A stretch of 64,000 bases of DNA, from assembly GCF_026151205.1 (NCBI RefSeq), contig NC_087084.1, positions 5,573,538 through 5,637,537 of the forward strand, written 5' to 3'. The notes under the pieces are model-generated. The model was not told where the DNA came from, did not search any database, and saw only the letters and a program-made list of their open reading frames with translations. The translations under genes and the position numbers were made by a program. Each line of letters opens with the position of its first letter. The stretch's first letter is position 1. Positions 1-20,529 of the stretch are shown piece by piece. This DNA comes from Bolinopsis microptera. Lineage: Eukaryota; Ctenophora; Tentaculata; Lobata; Bolinopsidae.

Positions 1-72
1 AAGACTCCGAACTTTTTTCGATTAAATAAGATCGACTTATTAGAACACTTAGCCTAGCTGTCTTATTTTCAG

Positions 73-3000
73 ATATTGGCGAGCTCGGTTAAGGTTGTTT
101 CCTCAAATGTCACGGAAACAACTCCCACAGGCAGCCAGTAAGCCAATTATTAATTAACCTAATTAAACTAATAACTTGAATCGGTATATTATTCGTATTA
201 TAACTCCGAAGTAATCTGAGTTTTATATTTGTATGGTTATCTTTTACTAATCATCCAGATAGTGTCAGGTGGTTACCCCTTAAATCTTTCAGGATAGGAG
301 GAACAGCGTCACACGGGGTAACAGCGGAGGTAGTGGTAACAACTACTCCTGGTAGCAAAGCAATGGGATATAATCCTGAGACCGTCGGGGTAAGGAGGAC
401 CTCGACTAAAGGGTGGGTAACACCTCACCTCACCTCACCTCACCTCACCTCACCTCACCTCACCTCACCTCACCTCACCTCACCTCACCTCACCTCACCT
501 CACCTCACCTCACCTCACCTCACCTCACCTCACCTCACCTCACCTCACCTCACCTCACCTCACCTCACCTCACCTCACCTCACCTCACCTCACCTCACCT
601 CACCTCACCTCACCTCACCTCACCTCACCTCACCTCACCTCACCTCACCTCACCTCACCTCACCTCACCTCACCTCACCTCACCTCACCTCACCTCACCT
701 CACCTCACCTCACCTCACCTCACCTCACCTCACCTCACCTCACCTCACCTCACCTCACCTCACCTCACCTCACCTCACCTCACCTCACCTCACCTCACCT
801 CACCTCACCTCACCTCACCTCACCTCACCTCACCTCACCTCACCTCACCTCACCTCACCTCACCTCACCTCACCTCACCTCACCTCACCTCACCTCACCT
901 CACCTCACCTCACCTCACCTCACCTCACCTCACCTCACCTCACCTCACCTCACCTCACCTCACCTCACCTCACCTCACCTCACCTCACCTCACCTCACCT
1001 CGCCTCGCCTCGCCTCACCTCACCTCACCTCACCTCGCCTCGCCTCACCTCACCTCACCTCACCTCACCTCACCTCACCTCACCTCACCTCACCTCACCT
1101 CACCTCACCTCACCTCACCTCACCTCACCTCACCTCACCTCACCTCACCTCACCTCACCTCACCTCACCTCACCTCACCTCACCTCACCTCACCTCACCT
1201 CACCTCACCTCACCTCACCTCACCTCACCTCACCTCACCTCACCTCACCTCACCTCACCTCACCTCACCTCACCTCACCTCACCTCACCTCACCTCACCT
1301 CACCTCACCTCACCTCACCTCACCTCACCTCACCTCACCTCACCTCACCTCACCTCACCTCACCTCACCTCACCTCACCTCACCTCACCTCACCTCACCT
1401 CACCTCACCTCACCTCACCTCACCTCACCTCACCTCACCTCACCTCACCTCACCTCACCTCACCTCACCTCACCTCACCTCACCTCACCTCACCTCACCT
1501 CACCTCACCTCACCTCACCTCACCTCACCTCACCTCACCTCACCTCACCTCACCTCACCTCACCTCACCTCACCTCACCTCACCTCACCTCACCTCACCT
1601 CACCTCACCTCACCTCACCTCACCTCACCTCACCTCACCTCACCTCACCTCACCTCACCTCACCTCACCTCACCTCACCTCACCTCACCTCACCTCACCT
1701 CACCTCACCTCACCTCACCTCACCTCACCTCACCTCACCTCACCTCACCTCACCTCACCTCACCTCACCTCACCTCACCTCACCTCACCTCACCTCACCT
1801 CACCTCACCTCACCTCACCTCACCTCACCTCACCTCACCTCACCTCACCTCACCTCACCTCACCTCACCTCACCTCACCTCACCTCACCTCACCTCACCT
1901 CACCTCACCTCACCTCACCTCACCTCACCTCACCTCACCTCACCTCACCTCACCTCACCTCACCTCACCTCACCTCACCTCACCTCACCTCACCTCACCT
2001 CACCTCACCTCACCTCACCTCACCTCACCTCACCTCACCTCACCTCATCTCACCTCACCTCACCTCACCTCACCTCACCTCACCAATACTATTACTAATA
2101 GCAATGTGTTTGATTTCAGGGCGATGATAGTCGGAGCTGCACCGCGACATTCACTGAGTGGGAGTGCAACAAACAGTGTTCACTCTACCTCTCCCAGAGT
2201 CAGCAGTAAGTAGAATTCGATCGGAGATTTGATCTATCACTGACCGAATAACATCAAAATAGAATGTCACGGATTTTGTTTTACTTCGAGTTCAATACTT
2301 ACAGCAAGCATATTCTCATTGACTCACTCTAAACTTCTCAAATCTTCAATCATACCATGTTTTTACGAAAGCATAATCAAATACCTTAATTCCCAAAAAT
2401 TTGGGCGACCAAAAATTTGTAGGTTTACAACCTACCAGGACGCGCGCCGAGTTGGACTCGTCGACGGTCCTCGTCGACGGTTCCAATATATGGAACAGAT
2501 ATTTTACGAGTATCACCCGTTAACCAAAAATTTGAGCGGGCCTCTCGCCCAAATTTTTTGCAGACCAAATTTTTGCATAAATCTTTTCTGTCTGCTAAAT
2601 TTTTTGCTAACCAAACTTTTGGCATTTGGCCTGTGGCCCTGAAATCTATAGAAAGATGGCTTTTTCTTCATATAATCCAAGTGAAATAATATTTGAAATT
2701 TTAGTTTTCTAATCTGTCATTCATGGCTTGACCAAGTAAAAAGGCTTATATTTTAAATGAATAGAAATAACTGGAATTAGACTTCAAGACCTTTGGTCCG
2801 GGTTTACAGTAGTTCGCTACACACAATTATGTACACCTTTGTTTCCCCCAAAGCTAAGCGTATGTGCCGCTTAGTTTGATAGATCATGATGTAAACCTTC
2901 TAATTTTCTTCCAAACCTTTCGACCATCTGGTGAGGCGTCATAATGATAATTGTATGTGAAAGGGGTATGATAAGATATGCTGAGTGTAAGTAGACTAAA

Positions 3001-4418
3001 CTATCTGATTGAGAGACTAAATATCACTATTTTATATCTATCATTTTGTACTGTGCCATCATCACTGTATTTTTTAGTAGTTACTGGGCAGATCGTAAAT
3101 TTCATAATGTGAAACAACTCAGACTACCACCTACATGCTTAAAATTGAAAGCAAAATGACTGGAATAATAAGGAATAATAATGAACTAAGGCAAATATCT
3201 AACTGAAATTTTAGTTGAAAATCGTTCATTTTTCGAAGAATTTGTGCCCAAATTTTCGGTCGCCCAAATGAGTTCAAATTATCTGCCCAAATTTTTCGGG
3301 CTCAAATAAATTGTGCTCAATATAATGGCACACAAATTTTTGGGAACTAAGGTAAGCTACATTAAAACACATTAAATAACTAAAAACCAGCAAAGAAATA
3401 TTCTTCACTCCTTTATAATATTCTTTACTCTTTTAACTGTGTTTAATCATAATGTCGATTCTAACAGTTCGCTAGAACTTAAAGCCGATTACTCAGTTTC
3501 GTCAGCCACAGTAAACTCGAACCCTAGTCGACTAAACAGCGCCAACGGTAAGGTTTATTCCATGTTATCTGCAAGTGACGTAAATTATAGCGGTGACATT
3601 GTGATTTGACGTGGTTATTGGTTATCAATCAATAATCATTAAATTAAATATAGGAGGTTTTTTAATGATTAACGGTGAAACGTGACATAGCCCGTAGTAC
3701 TAGTATTATATAGGTATACTAGGTTAAGTAATTGTGAGTATGTTGTATGTTGATCAGCGAGTGAGGCATGAATTTAATTTGAGGCCCGCTTAGGGCACTC
3801 TAACCTAAGATCGCCATCCTTAATCAATCAATCAATTAAATTTAACGCAAAATATTAATAGTTGCTCTATTAATTCTGTGACACTGACACTCTGTCATAC
3901 TCATGTCATTCAAAACTGTTAAATGCAGTGTTACATAAACATTGCAGGGTAACATTGTGATGTTAAATAAACTTTTAGTTTAGTGTTTACAATGTTATCA
4001 AAATAAAAACTACCTTTAACTTACTTAGTTGCTGAGTTAACGGATGAAGAAAGAAAGAAGTTGGAAGAAAGGAGGCGTAGTTCTTTAGCTAAACGCGGGT
4101 CCCAGGTATCTTACTATATATAAAGCGACACGATATATAGCTTTAACACGACTTTCCGCAAAAACCGTACAAAACATACTTTTGAAACTTTTTTGAGCGG
4201 TCACGTGATGTGGTAACTCGTGGTTTAATTAGTAACCGCACTAGTAACTTAATTTGTGATAACGTACATTCCTGCAGAGTGTGATAGTGTGTGATGTAAC
4301 TGTGGGAGATGACAAAGTGACGACCAAACAGAGTGAAATAATATTAGAAGAGGAACTGGAAGAGAAGAAGGAAGAAAATAAGAAGAAAAGATATTGTCTT
4401 TGCTGTGTTATATTGTAG
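73..4418 (+). CDS. Unrecognised gene, 3' part, with C-terminal CaaX box
   Basis: Six plus-strand exons join in phase: 73-137, 293-389, 2120-2205, 3468-3547, 4029-4105 and 4278-4418 (TAG). Each internal boundary has AG before and GT after (GTAAGC, GTAAGG, GTAAGT, GTAAGG, GTATCT). The 5' end lies outside the window. The product begins Ser/Thr/Val-rich, then has a short Cys-containing segment (SCTATFTEWECNKQC), a second Ser-rich segment, a charged helix-like stretch (LTDEERKKLEERRR) and a last exon rich in Glu and Lys that ends KKKRYCLCCVIL. That ending is a polybasic stretch plus a CaaX box (CVIL; terminal Leu usually means geranylgeranyl), with an extra Cys that could be palmitoylated, so membrane anchoring is inferred. 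I do not recognise the family. Phase agreement over five introns is the main evidence that it is real. Confidence 0.7.
421..2085. repeat. (CACCT)n pentanucleotide array, about 333 copies
   Basis: Near-perfect CACCT pentamers fill the intron between the exons ending at 389 and starting at 2120. The only variants seen are CGCCT units around 1001-1015 and 1036-1045 and one CATCT at 2046-2050. The complementary strand reads (AGGTG)n, so every unit there spells AG|GTGAG, the consensus 5' splice site, antisense to the host gene. The long open frames across it are an artefact of a 5-bp unit lacking stops. Confidence 0.97.
2382..3354. mobile_element. TIR-bounded non-autonomous element in intron
   Basis: A 22-bp terminal inverted repeat (TACCTTARTTCCCAAAAATT plus TG) is present at 2382-2403 and, inverted, at 3333-3354. 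There is one difference between the ends. The interior repeats AAATTT-containing words (CCAAATTTTT, GCCCAAATTTT) and has no coding potential. A second repeat module (CGCCGAGTTGGACTCGTCGA ... TTTTACGAGTATCACCCGTT, 2440-2525) lies inside it and recurs near 17320 and 18470-18640. It lies wholly inside the 2206-3467 intron of the CaaX gene. The superfamily is not identifiable from the ends alone. Confidence 0.6.
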
Positions 4419-4728
4419 CCAGAAGCTAGGATCACTTTTCAAGGGAAATTAGTGTCCCGTTCTGGACATAGAATGTTTTGCGATTTTTCATAAAATTGTG
4501 ATTATTGCTCATGCTATTTGTTTGCGGTATATAAATATTGTTATAACGTTGTATTTCGATACTGGATATAAGGCTTATTTTGATGGAAAAAGTATGAAGT
4601 TTTTAAAATCGAGTTTGGAGGTGAAGATCGAATTTTCACGACCCCATCTAAAGAAGCCTTATTGTGTTTGTGAAATTCTTAACTTTCTTTTGACATTTTG
4701 GAATTTAGAAAATTGACTACATTGGTGG

Positions 4729-4865
4729 CGATTTAATTTTATGTGTTATGGTTTGTCAAAGTGAAAGTTTTTTAGATGAAAGCGATAGTTTAATCATTAA
4801 TTAAACTATCGCTTTCATCTAAAAAACTTTCACTTTGACAAACCATAACACATAAAATTAAATCG
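4729..4865. repeat. Perfect long hairpin, 66-bp arms, 5-nt loop
   Basis: The arm starting CGATTTAATTTTATGTGTTA at 4729 is repeated exactly in reverse complement, ending at 4865, around a CATTA loop near 4795-4799. There is no mismatch along about 66 bp. It may be a recent template-switch inverted duplication, a small foldback element or a hairpin-RNA source. Nothing in the sequence decides between these. Confidence 0.93.
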
Positions 4866-4879
4866 CATATTTTTTGTTT

Positions 4880-6290
4880 GACCATTGTTAATGATCTGGC
4901 CCGGCGCGCGCTACTTCGTAGCACTTGCCATCGGGCCATAACATTTCGAGAAGAAAGCGGCGCGCGCTACTTCGAAGAAATTTAGACGAGTAACATCCGT
5001 CAACTGACACCTCTAGTCTGGCTTTAATAATTTGCCCAGCCAGTAAGGTTTGCTTAGTGTATTTAAAACGGTCAAAATTTAATCGCGCCCTAGATAAAAT
5101 TATATTTCGAGCGTGCTGCCACTGCCATGAATTGCATGTAGGATTTTCATTTTTCAAATGTTTGTACCAGTGTACCATTGTATTTGGTATTACAGTTTTT
5201 TAAAATGCAATGTATGGTGAGCCTTTTCATAATACCAAATTTGTCATACTTTTTAAAGAATGATTACTCAATTAGTGAGTTCAATTTCGTTTTAGTGCCA
5301 TTTAATTACAAATTAAAACTGATACTCCTCGGCCACTTTGTCATACGTTGTATGACCCGCCGTGCACGAAGTGCGCGGCTCCCCGGCCCTGTATCGTCGA
5401 AGATACTATAATGTATAATAGTGAACAGTGAATCGACCGTGGGGGTCACCACGTGATACAACGGCCACCATAGACGCGCGGCTTTTGGAGCTGTAAAATT
5501 CTCTTAATTTGACAAAATTTGTTGATTTTCGTTTGAATAGTCAATCTTTAGTTCCTAGAATGGGATCATATGGCCATATGCTGTATATTTGTCAAAACCT
5601 TTTGATGACGGGTGATACTCGTAAAACTAAAATTGAAAATATAAATATTTGTTCTAAATACCAGAATAAAACAAATATTCAGAATAAAACAAATATTACC
5701 GTTTAAACTCCATGCACGCACTAAAACCATCATAGTACTAGTAGCGCGATGCGCTACTTGCTACTACATACTAGTACTGGGCCGCGCATCAGATAAATCT
5801 TCTCGCAACCACAGTAGATCGGCGAGATGCACCATTGGGCCTCACCTTAATTGACGATGTCAATTCTTCGCAGCTTGGCGAGGCCCAGTTATACAAGGTT
5901 ATACGAGGTAGCGCATCTCGCCGATCTAGTGAGATGGTTGTATCACGTGGTGACCTTAATTGACGAAGTCAATTCATGGCAGCTCGGCGCGGCACAGTAG
6001 CGCATCTCGCCGATCTAGTCGCTGTGAGAAGCCTTATTAAGTGCGCGGCGCGGCACAGTAACGCATCGCGCTACAAGTGGTGACCCCCACGGTTGCTTCA
6101 CTATAGTGTGAAGTCTTCGCACTTCGACGTGCGCGGCGTGTCATACAACGTATGACAAGTGAGGTGGTTTGTGGTTTCGAGGAGCATAATTGAGTGCGCA
6201 TCACGCTATATAAGGCCTCATCACGCTAATAAGGCCTCATTCACCGAGCTGAATCTAAGACCGTCAACGAGTTCAACTCGGCACGCGTCT
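4880..6290. repeat. Mosaic of short GC-rich interspersed modules
   Basis: Self-similar modules occur in both orientations: GTAGCGCGATGCGCTAC-like palindromes (around 5741, 5998, 6059), CGCATCTCGCCGATCTAG (5926, 6001), TTGACGAWGTCAATTC (5851, 5963), and GACGGGTGATACTCGTAAAA (5607). The same modules recur at 17180-18650 and partly at 2440-2525. The palindromic, GC-rich content in an AT-rich background is typical of MITE or SINE debris. Ends and target duplications were not resolved. Confidence 0.55.
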
Positions 6291-6623
6291 TCGTAGGGGG
6301 GGGGGGGGGGGGGGGCAGGGTAAAAATTGATTACCTAATATGATAACGATCCTCTATTTGTTAAAATATTTTCCACCTATTTGCGCGCCATACAATCTTA
6401 GTGAAAATTAGTTATTAAAATCAGAATGACACAACAAATGAAACCAACTTTCTAAAACACGAAGGAACAGTAATAAATTAATAAGGCATAAAAAAGGTTG
6501 TCTGCAGTTATTGTCGATTGTTCGTGATAATTATTGGGTATCCACTGTGTAGAGGCTTATGTACGAGGGTCAAGGAAAATTCCGGAATTGCTGATCCGGC
6601 AGGCCGCAGGACAGACACGAATC

Positions 6624-8765
6624 TCATTCCGATGTGACTTTCACAAACTTTCCGAGTATTTCCGAATCTCTGATCAACAGATATTCCTGAGGATTTAGCG
6701 TCGTTGTATAAAAGATTTAGTGGCTATATAAGTTTTTTTTAAAATGTCCACATCATGATAGGGATGTAATTCTATGTATAATGTATTATCTACAAATGGA
6801 AACCGGCAATCGATATTCGAAAAGTATAGACATAAAATCTCGTACCTCATCATCGAGATTGAGTTTGGTACCACCGTATTCGGGTAAAAGGACTTTGTCT
6901 CCGACCGCTACCGATACTGGGATAACCTGGACAAGTGATTTTGAGAAGCTATCAATATTTTCGCCTACTCTGTCTTTAGGAACAAAGTTGCAAAAGTTTA
7001 GTAGTACCAAAATTGTAGTTAGAAATTCTGCAAATTAACATGCTTATCCACTTTCAAGGACTTTTGAGGACCACAAGGTAAACAAAACCCCGCTATAAAT
7101 AGATAAAAAAGAGACGGATAGAATGAGATTCACACAGCGATTAGATAATTAGATAAATACTTACATCACCATCAGCGTCCAGAGCACCAGAACCACATGA
7201 CACGACAGTTCCTTCGTTCAGCTTCTTTTGAGAGGATTCTGGCAACATTATTCCTCCTTTTGATTTCTGGAGAAAATTCAGGTTTAATATTTTAATAGGT
7301 TCAAATGGCTCTGTTGTATGAAAACCCAATTCTACAAGAGTGTTTCTATTGACTTGATGGAATGGATTGTATGGAATGTATTGAATTGATTCATGATGCC
7401 TGAACTGCAAGAATGTTGGCACCTGTAATACAGAACAAATAATGGGAGGAAACATTAAGTGTATTTAGTAATACATATTACTTACGGAGGCAGCTACAGC
7501 TCGGGTTACAAGGATTCTGTCAAAAAGGGGGATAAACCGTGCTACTGCGGACTGAAAACAATAGTTTTATTACTGGTATAATACTTTAAAAGAATAGCTA
7601 ACTGTTATTCAGAAGCTACAAACGAAGTAGGGTACGTAAGCTAGATTTTTAGCTTATCATAAAACTCGTTCGTAAGCAATTTTGCACAAAGCTATGTGAA
7701 GCTTTTCCAACCCCCCCCCCCCCCCCCCCCCCCTGGGCTGGCTCTTGTAATATGTGAACGAACTCTAAATATCACAATGATGCAGCTGGGACATTCTTCA
7801 TGGAAATATTTTCAGTGCACGTGCATGTCCGTTGTTCTAATGATAATGTAATGTGATATTACCATCACATGGCAAGTAAAAATAGTCTATTGACATTCCT
7901 TCAATAACACACATTTCTCGTGGTGTTTACAAACAAAAATATCAATAAACTAGGTTCGAAACAGGAATCACAAAAAAGTAACTACATTACAGAATACAGA
8001 TTGTATGTATTCAATACAAAATGTCTAAATCAGTCATCAGATCAAGATCAAGGATTTCAAAGCATATTTTAAACTAACCATTGTAAGAAGAGGTGGAAGC
8101 GTGAACTGGGCTTTAGCTAGAAATCAGTTTAAGTTAGGTAATAAACTGACAAGCAAGTGTCTTAACTGACATTCATAACAGATATATTTGTGCACTAACT
8201 AATAAAAAGCAACAATATTTTTTCTTAGAATGAGGTATTGATAGAAGACGATGGGTCCCGTTGCCAAATGGTGCAGAACCAATATGCTTGTTCCGTGCTT
8301 TCTTCGACTATGTACTTCCGGATAAACTAGTTATGATTAACTTTGTGTATTACAATGACTTTGTGTATTAAGACAAGGAACGAACTAAACTGAACGAAAC
8401 AAAAGATCGATAAACAATATCAGACTAAGGGTAAAAGGTACGTGAGGTTTTGGATAAGCTTGCAGCGTTCGAAACAACAATCAGCAGCGGTAGATTCGAA
8501 CGTACATCAGCTCTTACAAAGAAGAAATGGCTAGAACGTTCTCGTTCAAAATATTCATATTGTTAGCATTTTAAAGCCGCGCGCTTTGTAAACAAACAGG
8601 CGTTTGAATTTAGTAACTTTCAATTATTTTGACAGTAAACTGGATATTTTGGAATGAAATTTTGATTTTATAGGCAAGCAATACTGTTAACAGACCGATT
8701 TGAGTCGGTCTGAACCAAATTAATGAGTAAAAAGTCGATTAAATAACCATTCCACTTGCCATCAT
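6624..8765 (-). CDS. HSPE1: Mitochondrial 10 kDa chaperonin (HSP10/GroES)
   Basis: Five minus-strand exons in phase: 8765-8748 (start), 7551-7486, 7266-7165, 6926-6846 and 6686-6624 (TGA), giving about 109 residues, the usual size. Family hallmarks are IPLFDRILV near the N terminus, KGGIMLPE in the mobile loop region, VGDKVLLPEYGGTK and a C-terminal ILGKF. HSP10 forms the heptameric lid on the HSP60 ring in the mitochondrial matrix and assists ATP-driven folding. The short first exon (MMASGM) is inferred: it has a GTTATT donor, correct phase, and sits where the head-to-head partner of HSP60 should start. An ATG at 8762 is equally possible. The first intron (7552-8747) is 1.2 kb and contains a 22-bp poly-C. 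The last exon is firm because the preceding open frame runs past a good GTACGA donor into non-family sequence. Confidence 0.93.
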
Positions 8766-16707
<7,942 letters not shown>

Positions 16708-17179
16708 ACTAACTGTGAACAGTTTTTGAAACTTACGATTAATATCAGAAATGTTTGACTGAACCACAGTTGCGAGTAGTTTTTGATGCTCGTTTTATGT
16801 TTTTTACTTACTCAACTCTCGTGATCTCCTATATGACCTTAATTTATTGAAATTGTACCCTCATTTAAGACCCGTTCATGTTTTTATTGAAATTTTTATG
16901 TTTTGAATACATAAATGTTTGTTTCACTTCGATCATTTACTGTTCTTTCCTCGCTCCAACTGAAGAGTTCGGTGGCATAAATAATAAACTGGACTGGAGC
17001 CTGATACATACAGTAGCTGGAGAACAAGTGCTGACAATTATAATTATCTTACCTTTGCTTTGTACTTTATTATAGCCGTAATTCCCGCTCACACTAGATC
17101 GCTGATCGCCAAATTAAGAAAGAACTTGTGTCAGGGACTGGCACGCCAATCCCTATGATGTAGATTTATAATTATAATC

Positions 17180-18650
17180 TACCGAGACACTTACTTGATT
17201 GACGATGTCAACCCATCGAGATCGTTGTTCTGCGAAGCATAACATTAGCAACGATCGTACCGTCGATGCGAAGCAAGAATGATAGTCGAAGCGGCGAAGT
17301 CCTCCAACCGAGACACCCGCTGAGTTGGAGTTGGACTCGTCGACGGTCTTGGAACAATATTTGGAACAAATATTTTGTGAGTATGGAGTATCATCCGTTA
17401 GATCTATCAGTATCGGGACACGTCAACTTAGTGCAAAATCAAGCAAGTCATACAATTGTAGCGCGATGCGTTACTGGGCCTCGCCGCGCACTCAATTATG
17501 AATTATGCTTCTCGCAACCACATTGCACATCACACATTTTCGCTATATTAGATCGGAGAAATCAAAAATGCGCTATAACTTAACTAGACTGGGCCTCGCC
17601 GAGCTGCGAAGAATTGACATCGTCAATTAACGTCCAACGTCAGTGTCATGTCGCGAGCGCTGAATCGCTCGTCCAAATTTTAAAAAATTTGTGCAAAAGC
17701 TCTGCGGGTATATTATGAAAGTAATTTGGTTTGGTGTATTACTATTTTTAAAGCTAATTCCTAATCGCACACATCGGCCTCATGACGTATTGATTGTTTA
17801 TTGACAATGTCAATCTTTTTAGAGTGTTGCTCCATGCGAAGCTAAAATGATAGTTTGGCGTTGAAGCGGCAAAATCCTCCAAAAAGTAATTGGTAAACAT
17901 TTTATTATAAAAAATCATTGTCATGCATCATGGGCAAAAAATTATTTTGCGTATAAACCATTTTAGTGTTGCTCATATCATACCTACAGTGCATTTGAAA
18001 ATACGATTACGACGTACCTAAAAGGTTTATTTGTTATTTTAACAAGTATAAACAAAATTATCTGATAACATGAACAGTTATTTTAAATTTTGGATCAGTT
18101 GTAGCGCGATGCACTACTGGGTCGCGCGCGCATTCAATAATGCTTCTCGCAACCACAAATCGGCGAAATGCGAAGGATTGACATCGTGAATCAAATTTTG
18201 GAGCTATGTCACCTTAAAATGACCTAGTAGACTTTTACTTAGGTTTATTATCAATTATTAACGGGTGATACTCGTAAAAGATTTGTTTCAAAGACCATCG
18301 ACGAGGCCAACTCAGCGCGTGTCTTGGTAGGTTTTACCTGAGGACCCCAGGTTTTAACAACAACGAATAGAGATTAGGCGGAATGACAGGCTGAGCGCGG
18401 CCCAGTAAGATAGGTTATACTTATAAACCTACAAGTTTATATTATGTAATTTATCAAAAGGCACGCCGAGTTGGACTCGTCGACAGTCTTTGAATTTTAG
18501 GTTTACAACCTACCAGGACGCGCGCCGAGTTGGACTCGTCGACGGTCCTTCCAACGACGGTTCTTCCAATATATGGAACAGATTTTTTACGAGTATCACC
18601 CGTTAATCTCTGAAACACATATTTTACGATTATCACCCGTTAACCTGAGA
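17180..18650. repeat. Interspersed-repeat mosaic related to 4880-6290
   Basis: Shared modules include GAGTTGGACTCGTCGACGGT (17325, 18465-18485, 18522-18545), GTAGCGCGATGCRYTACTGG (17457, 18101), TTGACGATGTCAA in both orientations (17190, 17610) and TTTTACGAGTATCACCCGTT in both orientations (18260, 18586). Modules overlap and are rearranged rather than tandem. The family is unknown. Confidence 0.55.
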
Positions 18651-20116
18651 AAAGTGGATTCAATTTTTTTCTTTGAGATATTGTACTTACCAAAAAGTGA
18701 AATAGACCGCCCAAGTTTTTCGAATTTTGAATGTTTCCACGAAATGATGGCATGAGTAATTGTGGATGGAAAAAATTTATGTAGACGTTATAAATATTAT
18801 ATGGGTCGATAGCTAGCTTGCGTATGTAGCCTTTTCTTGGAGAGGCGAAGAAAACACTTTTGTTTCTCACATACACTTAGTCCACATGCCTTGCAAACTT
18901 ACAGCACGGTATTTATATTTGTAATGGTCTAAGTTCCTAATACTCGCCAAAGATGGTTCCACTAGTCAACCGTAAGAGAAGAGAAAGCTTAACAACAAAT
19001 TAGATGGCTCCATTTTGTTTCGATTTTATTAGGTCCTAGTATTTATTCCTGTTGTCTTAAAGTTTTAAGAGAACTCTCCTTAAATTATTTTAATGCAGTC
19101 ACTCAGATAAGTTTATACCAGGACACTTCAACAAAGACACATACTCTGCCCACAATAAGGGGCCATAATTGTTTCAATTATGTAACTGTATAGAATTATT
19201 ATTATTATTATAATTCTCTCATACACACATACTTTACCGGGCGGCGCTTAGCCTGTCATTCCGCCGAATCTCTATTATGTTTATGAACATAATAGCCTGG
19301 GGTCCCCTAGCCCTAGGTAAACACAAACTATGATACAATACTAGTACTAAACAACAGACAGATACTTTTGCTATTAGCTCCAACTTTTTACGCTTTGATA
19401 GAGTCGCTGCAAACAACTGTTTCAAACAATTTAACTTGAATAGAGATCTAATTCATCGATTAATGATTGATATAACTATTATGTATTAGCAACCTTCACT
19501 GGGTATTACATGCTCGTATAGTTGGTCACTTATAACAAAAAAAGCCACCTTGCTCGAATATTAAGCTATACGCTATGGAAATTAAAAATATACTACTTCT
19601 TTTAATAAAGGGACTTGGAGTATAAACGACCAAGTTTGCATAAATGTCTATCAGGAGGCAAGGGTGGGTGCGTAAACTTTACTTGTTGTTTTCTTGAAAT
19701 TGTTGTTTTCTTGAAGGGGTTCGGGGCAATGTTACTACACGCCCTCTCGAATATTTTTGAGAAAACTTTACATAAAATTTAGTGCTAGAAACCGCTTTGA
19801 ATTTCAAACTAGATAATGCTGTGGGTGGATCCAGCCAGACCATTTTTAACCTTTTTCCAAGCATTTTAGTGCACCTTGGGTTGCTTTTAAAGATAGACTT
19901 ATTTCTATCACCACGATTAATATATGGTAGTATATAAATAATGCATCCGAAATTAACCTCACAATATTCCCTTAGCTAGGTTCAGTGTCAGACTTCAAGT
20001 TAACAGCTTAAGGGACAAGTTAGATTCCCTTTAGAGCACGTGTTCTTGTGTAACTAAAGTAACCCTGTTGCTATAGTGATACACACACGTGTAAAACAGT
20101 GCTTCATCATTTGACA

Positions 20117-20145
20117 AGCTGGAACCCATCCACAAGTTAATTGAG
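20117..20145 (+). other. Possible upstream exon of first BBS5 copy
   Basis: The 29-bp segment AGCTGGAACCCATCCACAAG + TTAATTGAG, followed by GTATAC, is nearly identical to 31134-31162 upstream of the second BBS5 copy, although the DNA around both is diverged. It ends in GAG|GTA like a donor and would join in frame to the 5' part of the next exon, ahead of the conventional BBS5 Met. It could be a 5' UTR exon or an N-terminal extension. Confidence 0.4.
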
Positions 20146-20529
20146 GTATACTTAATTGAACTAATTAATTAACAAATAGATAAAGCAATACAATCAAACT
20201 CCATACGTCATACCAACTATGGTTAATGTTAATAAAAGGGAATATTTTTACAATCATTTCGAATGCTTTGCTGGGCTTGTCGTTCTTGAAAGACCAATAT
20301 AATGAACTCATTATATAGTTGTTTGAAGAAACTCGTTTCTTCAAACAAATATTTTGAACTGTGACAAGTCATAATTTATAACACTACATAACGTCGCGAT
20401 GCATCGGTTGTGTATTGTGAAATTAATCAAGATGGAGTTGCAAATGTGTACTCCTGTTGAAGTTTTGAATGTGTTAGTGTTCAAATGTAGAAGTACAACT
20501 GTTGAAGTTTTTAATGTGTTAGTGTTCAG

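Larger units (their letters stand above)
4419..6623. other. Intergenic region, repeat-rich
   Basis: No supportable exon was seen between the CaaX-gene stop and the HSP10 stop. The interval holds the 3' flank of the CaaX gene, a perfect hairpin (4729-4865), a GC-rich mosaic of short palindromic modules (4880-6290) and a 21-bp poly-G run near 6297. The two downstream genes converge here. Confidence 0.6.
16708..20529. other. Intergenic region between HSP60 and the first BBS5
   Basis: Contains the HSP60 3' flank (to about 17080), an interspersed-repeat mosaic (17080-18650), and an ~80-bp inverted pair at 18338-18412 and 19232-19312 (GCCTGTCATTCCGCC ... CTGGGGTCC). Near 20117-20145 is a possible upstream exon of BBS5. 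No other coding exon was recognised. A relative of the ~80-bp pair also occurs at 35540-35625 and 39625-39720. Confidence 0.5.

Noticed and set aside
333-2213. 626-residue open frame through the (CACCT)n array
   Set aside because: It is a stop-free pentanucleotide repeat; the flanking bits are better explained as two spliced exons with the array in the intron.
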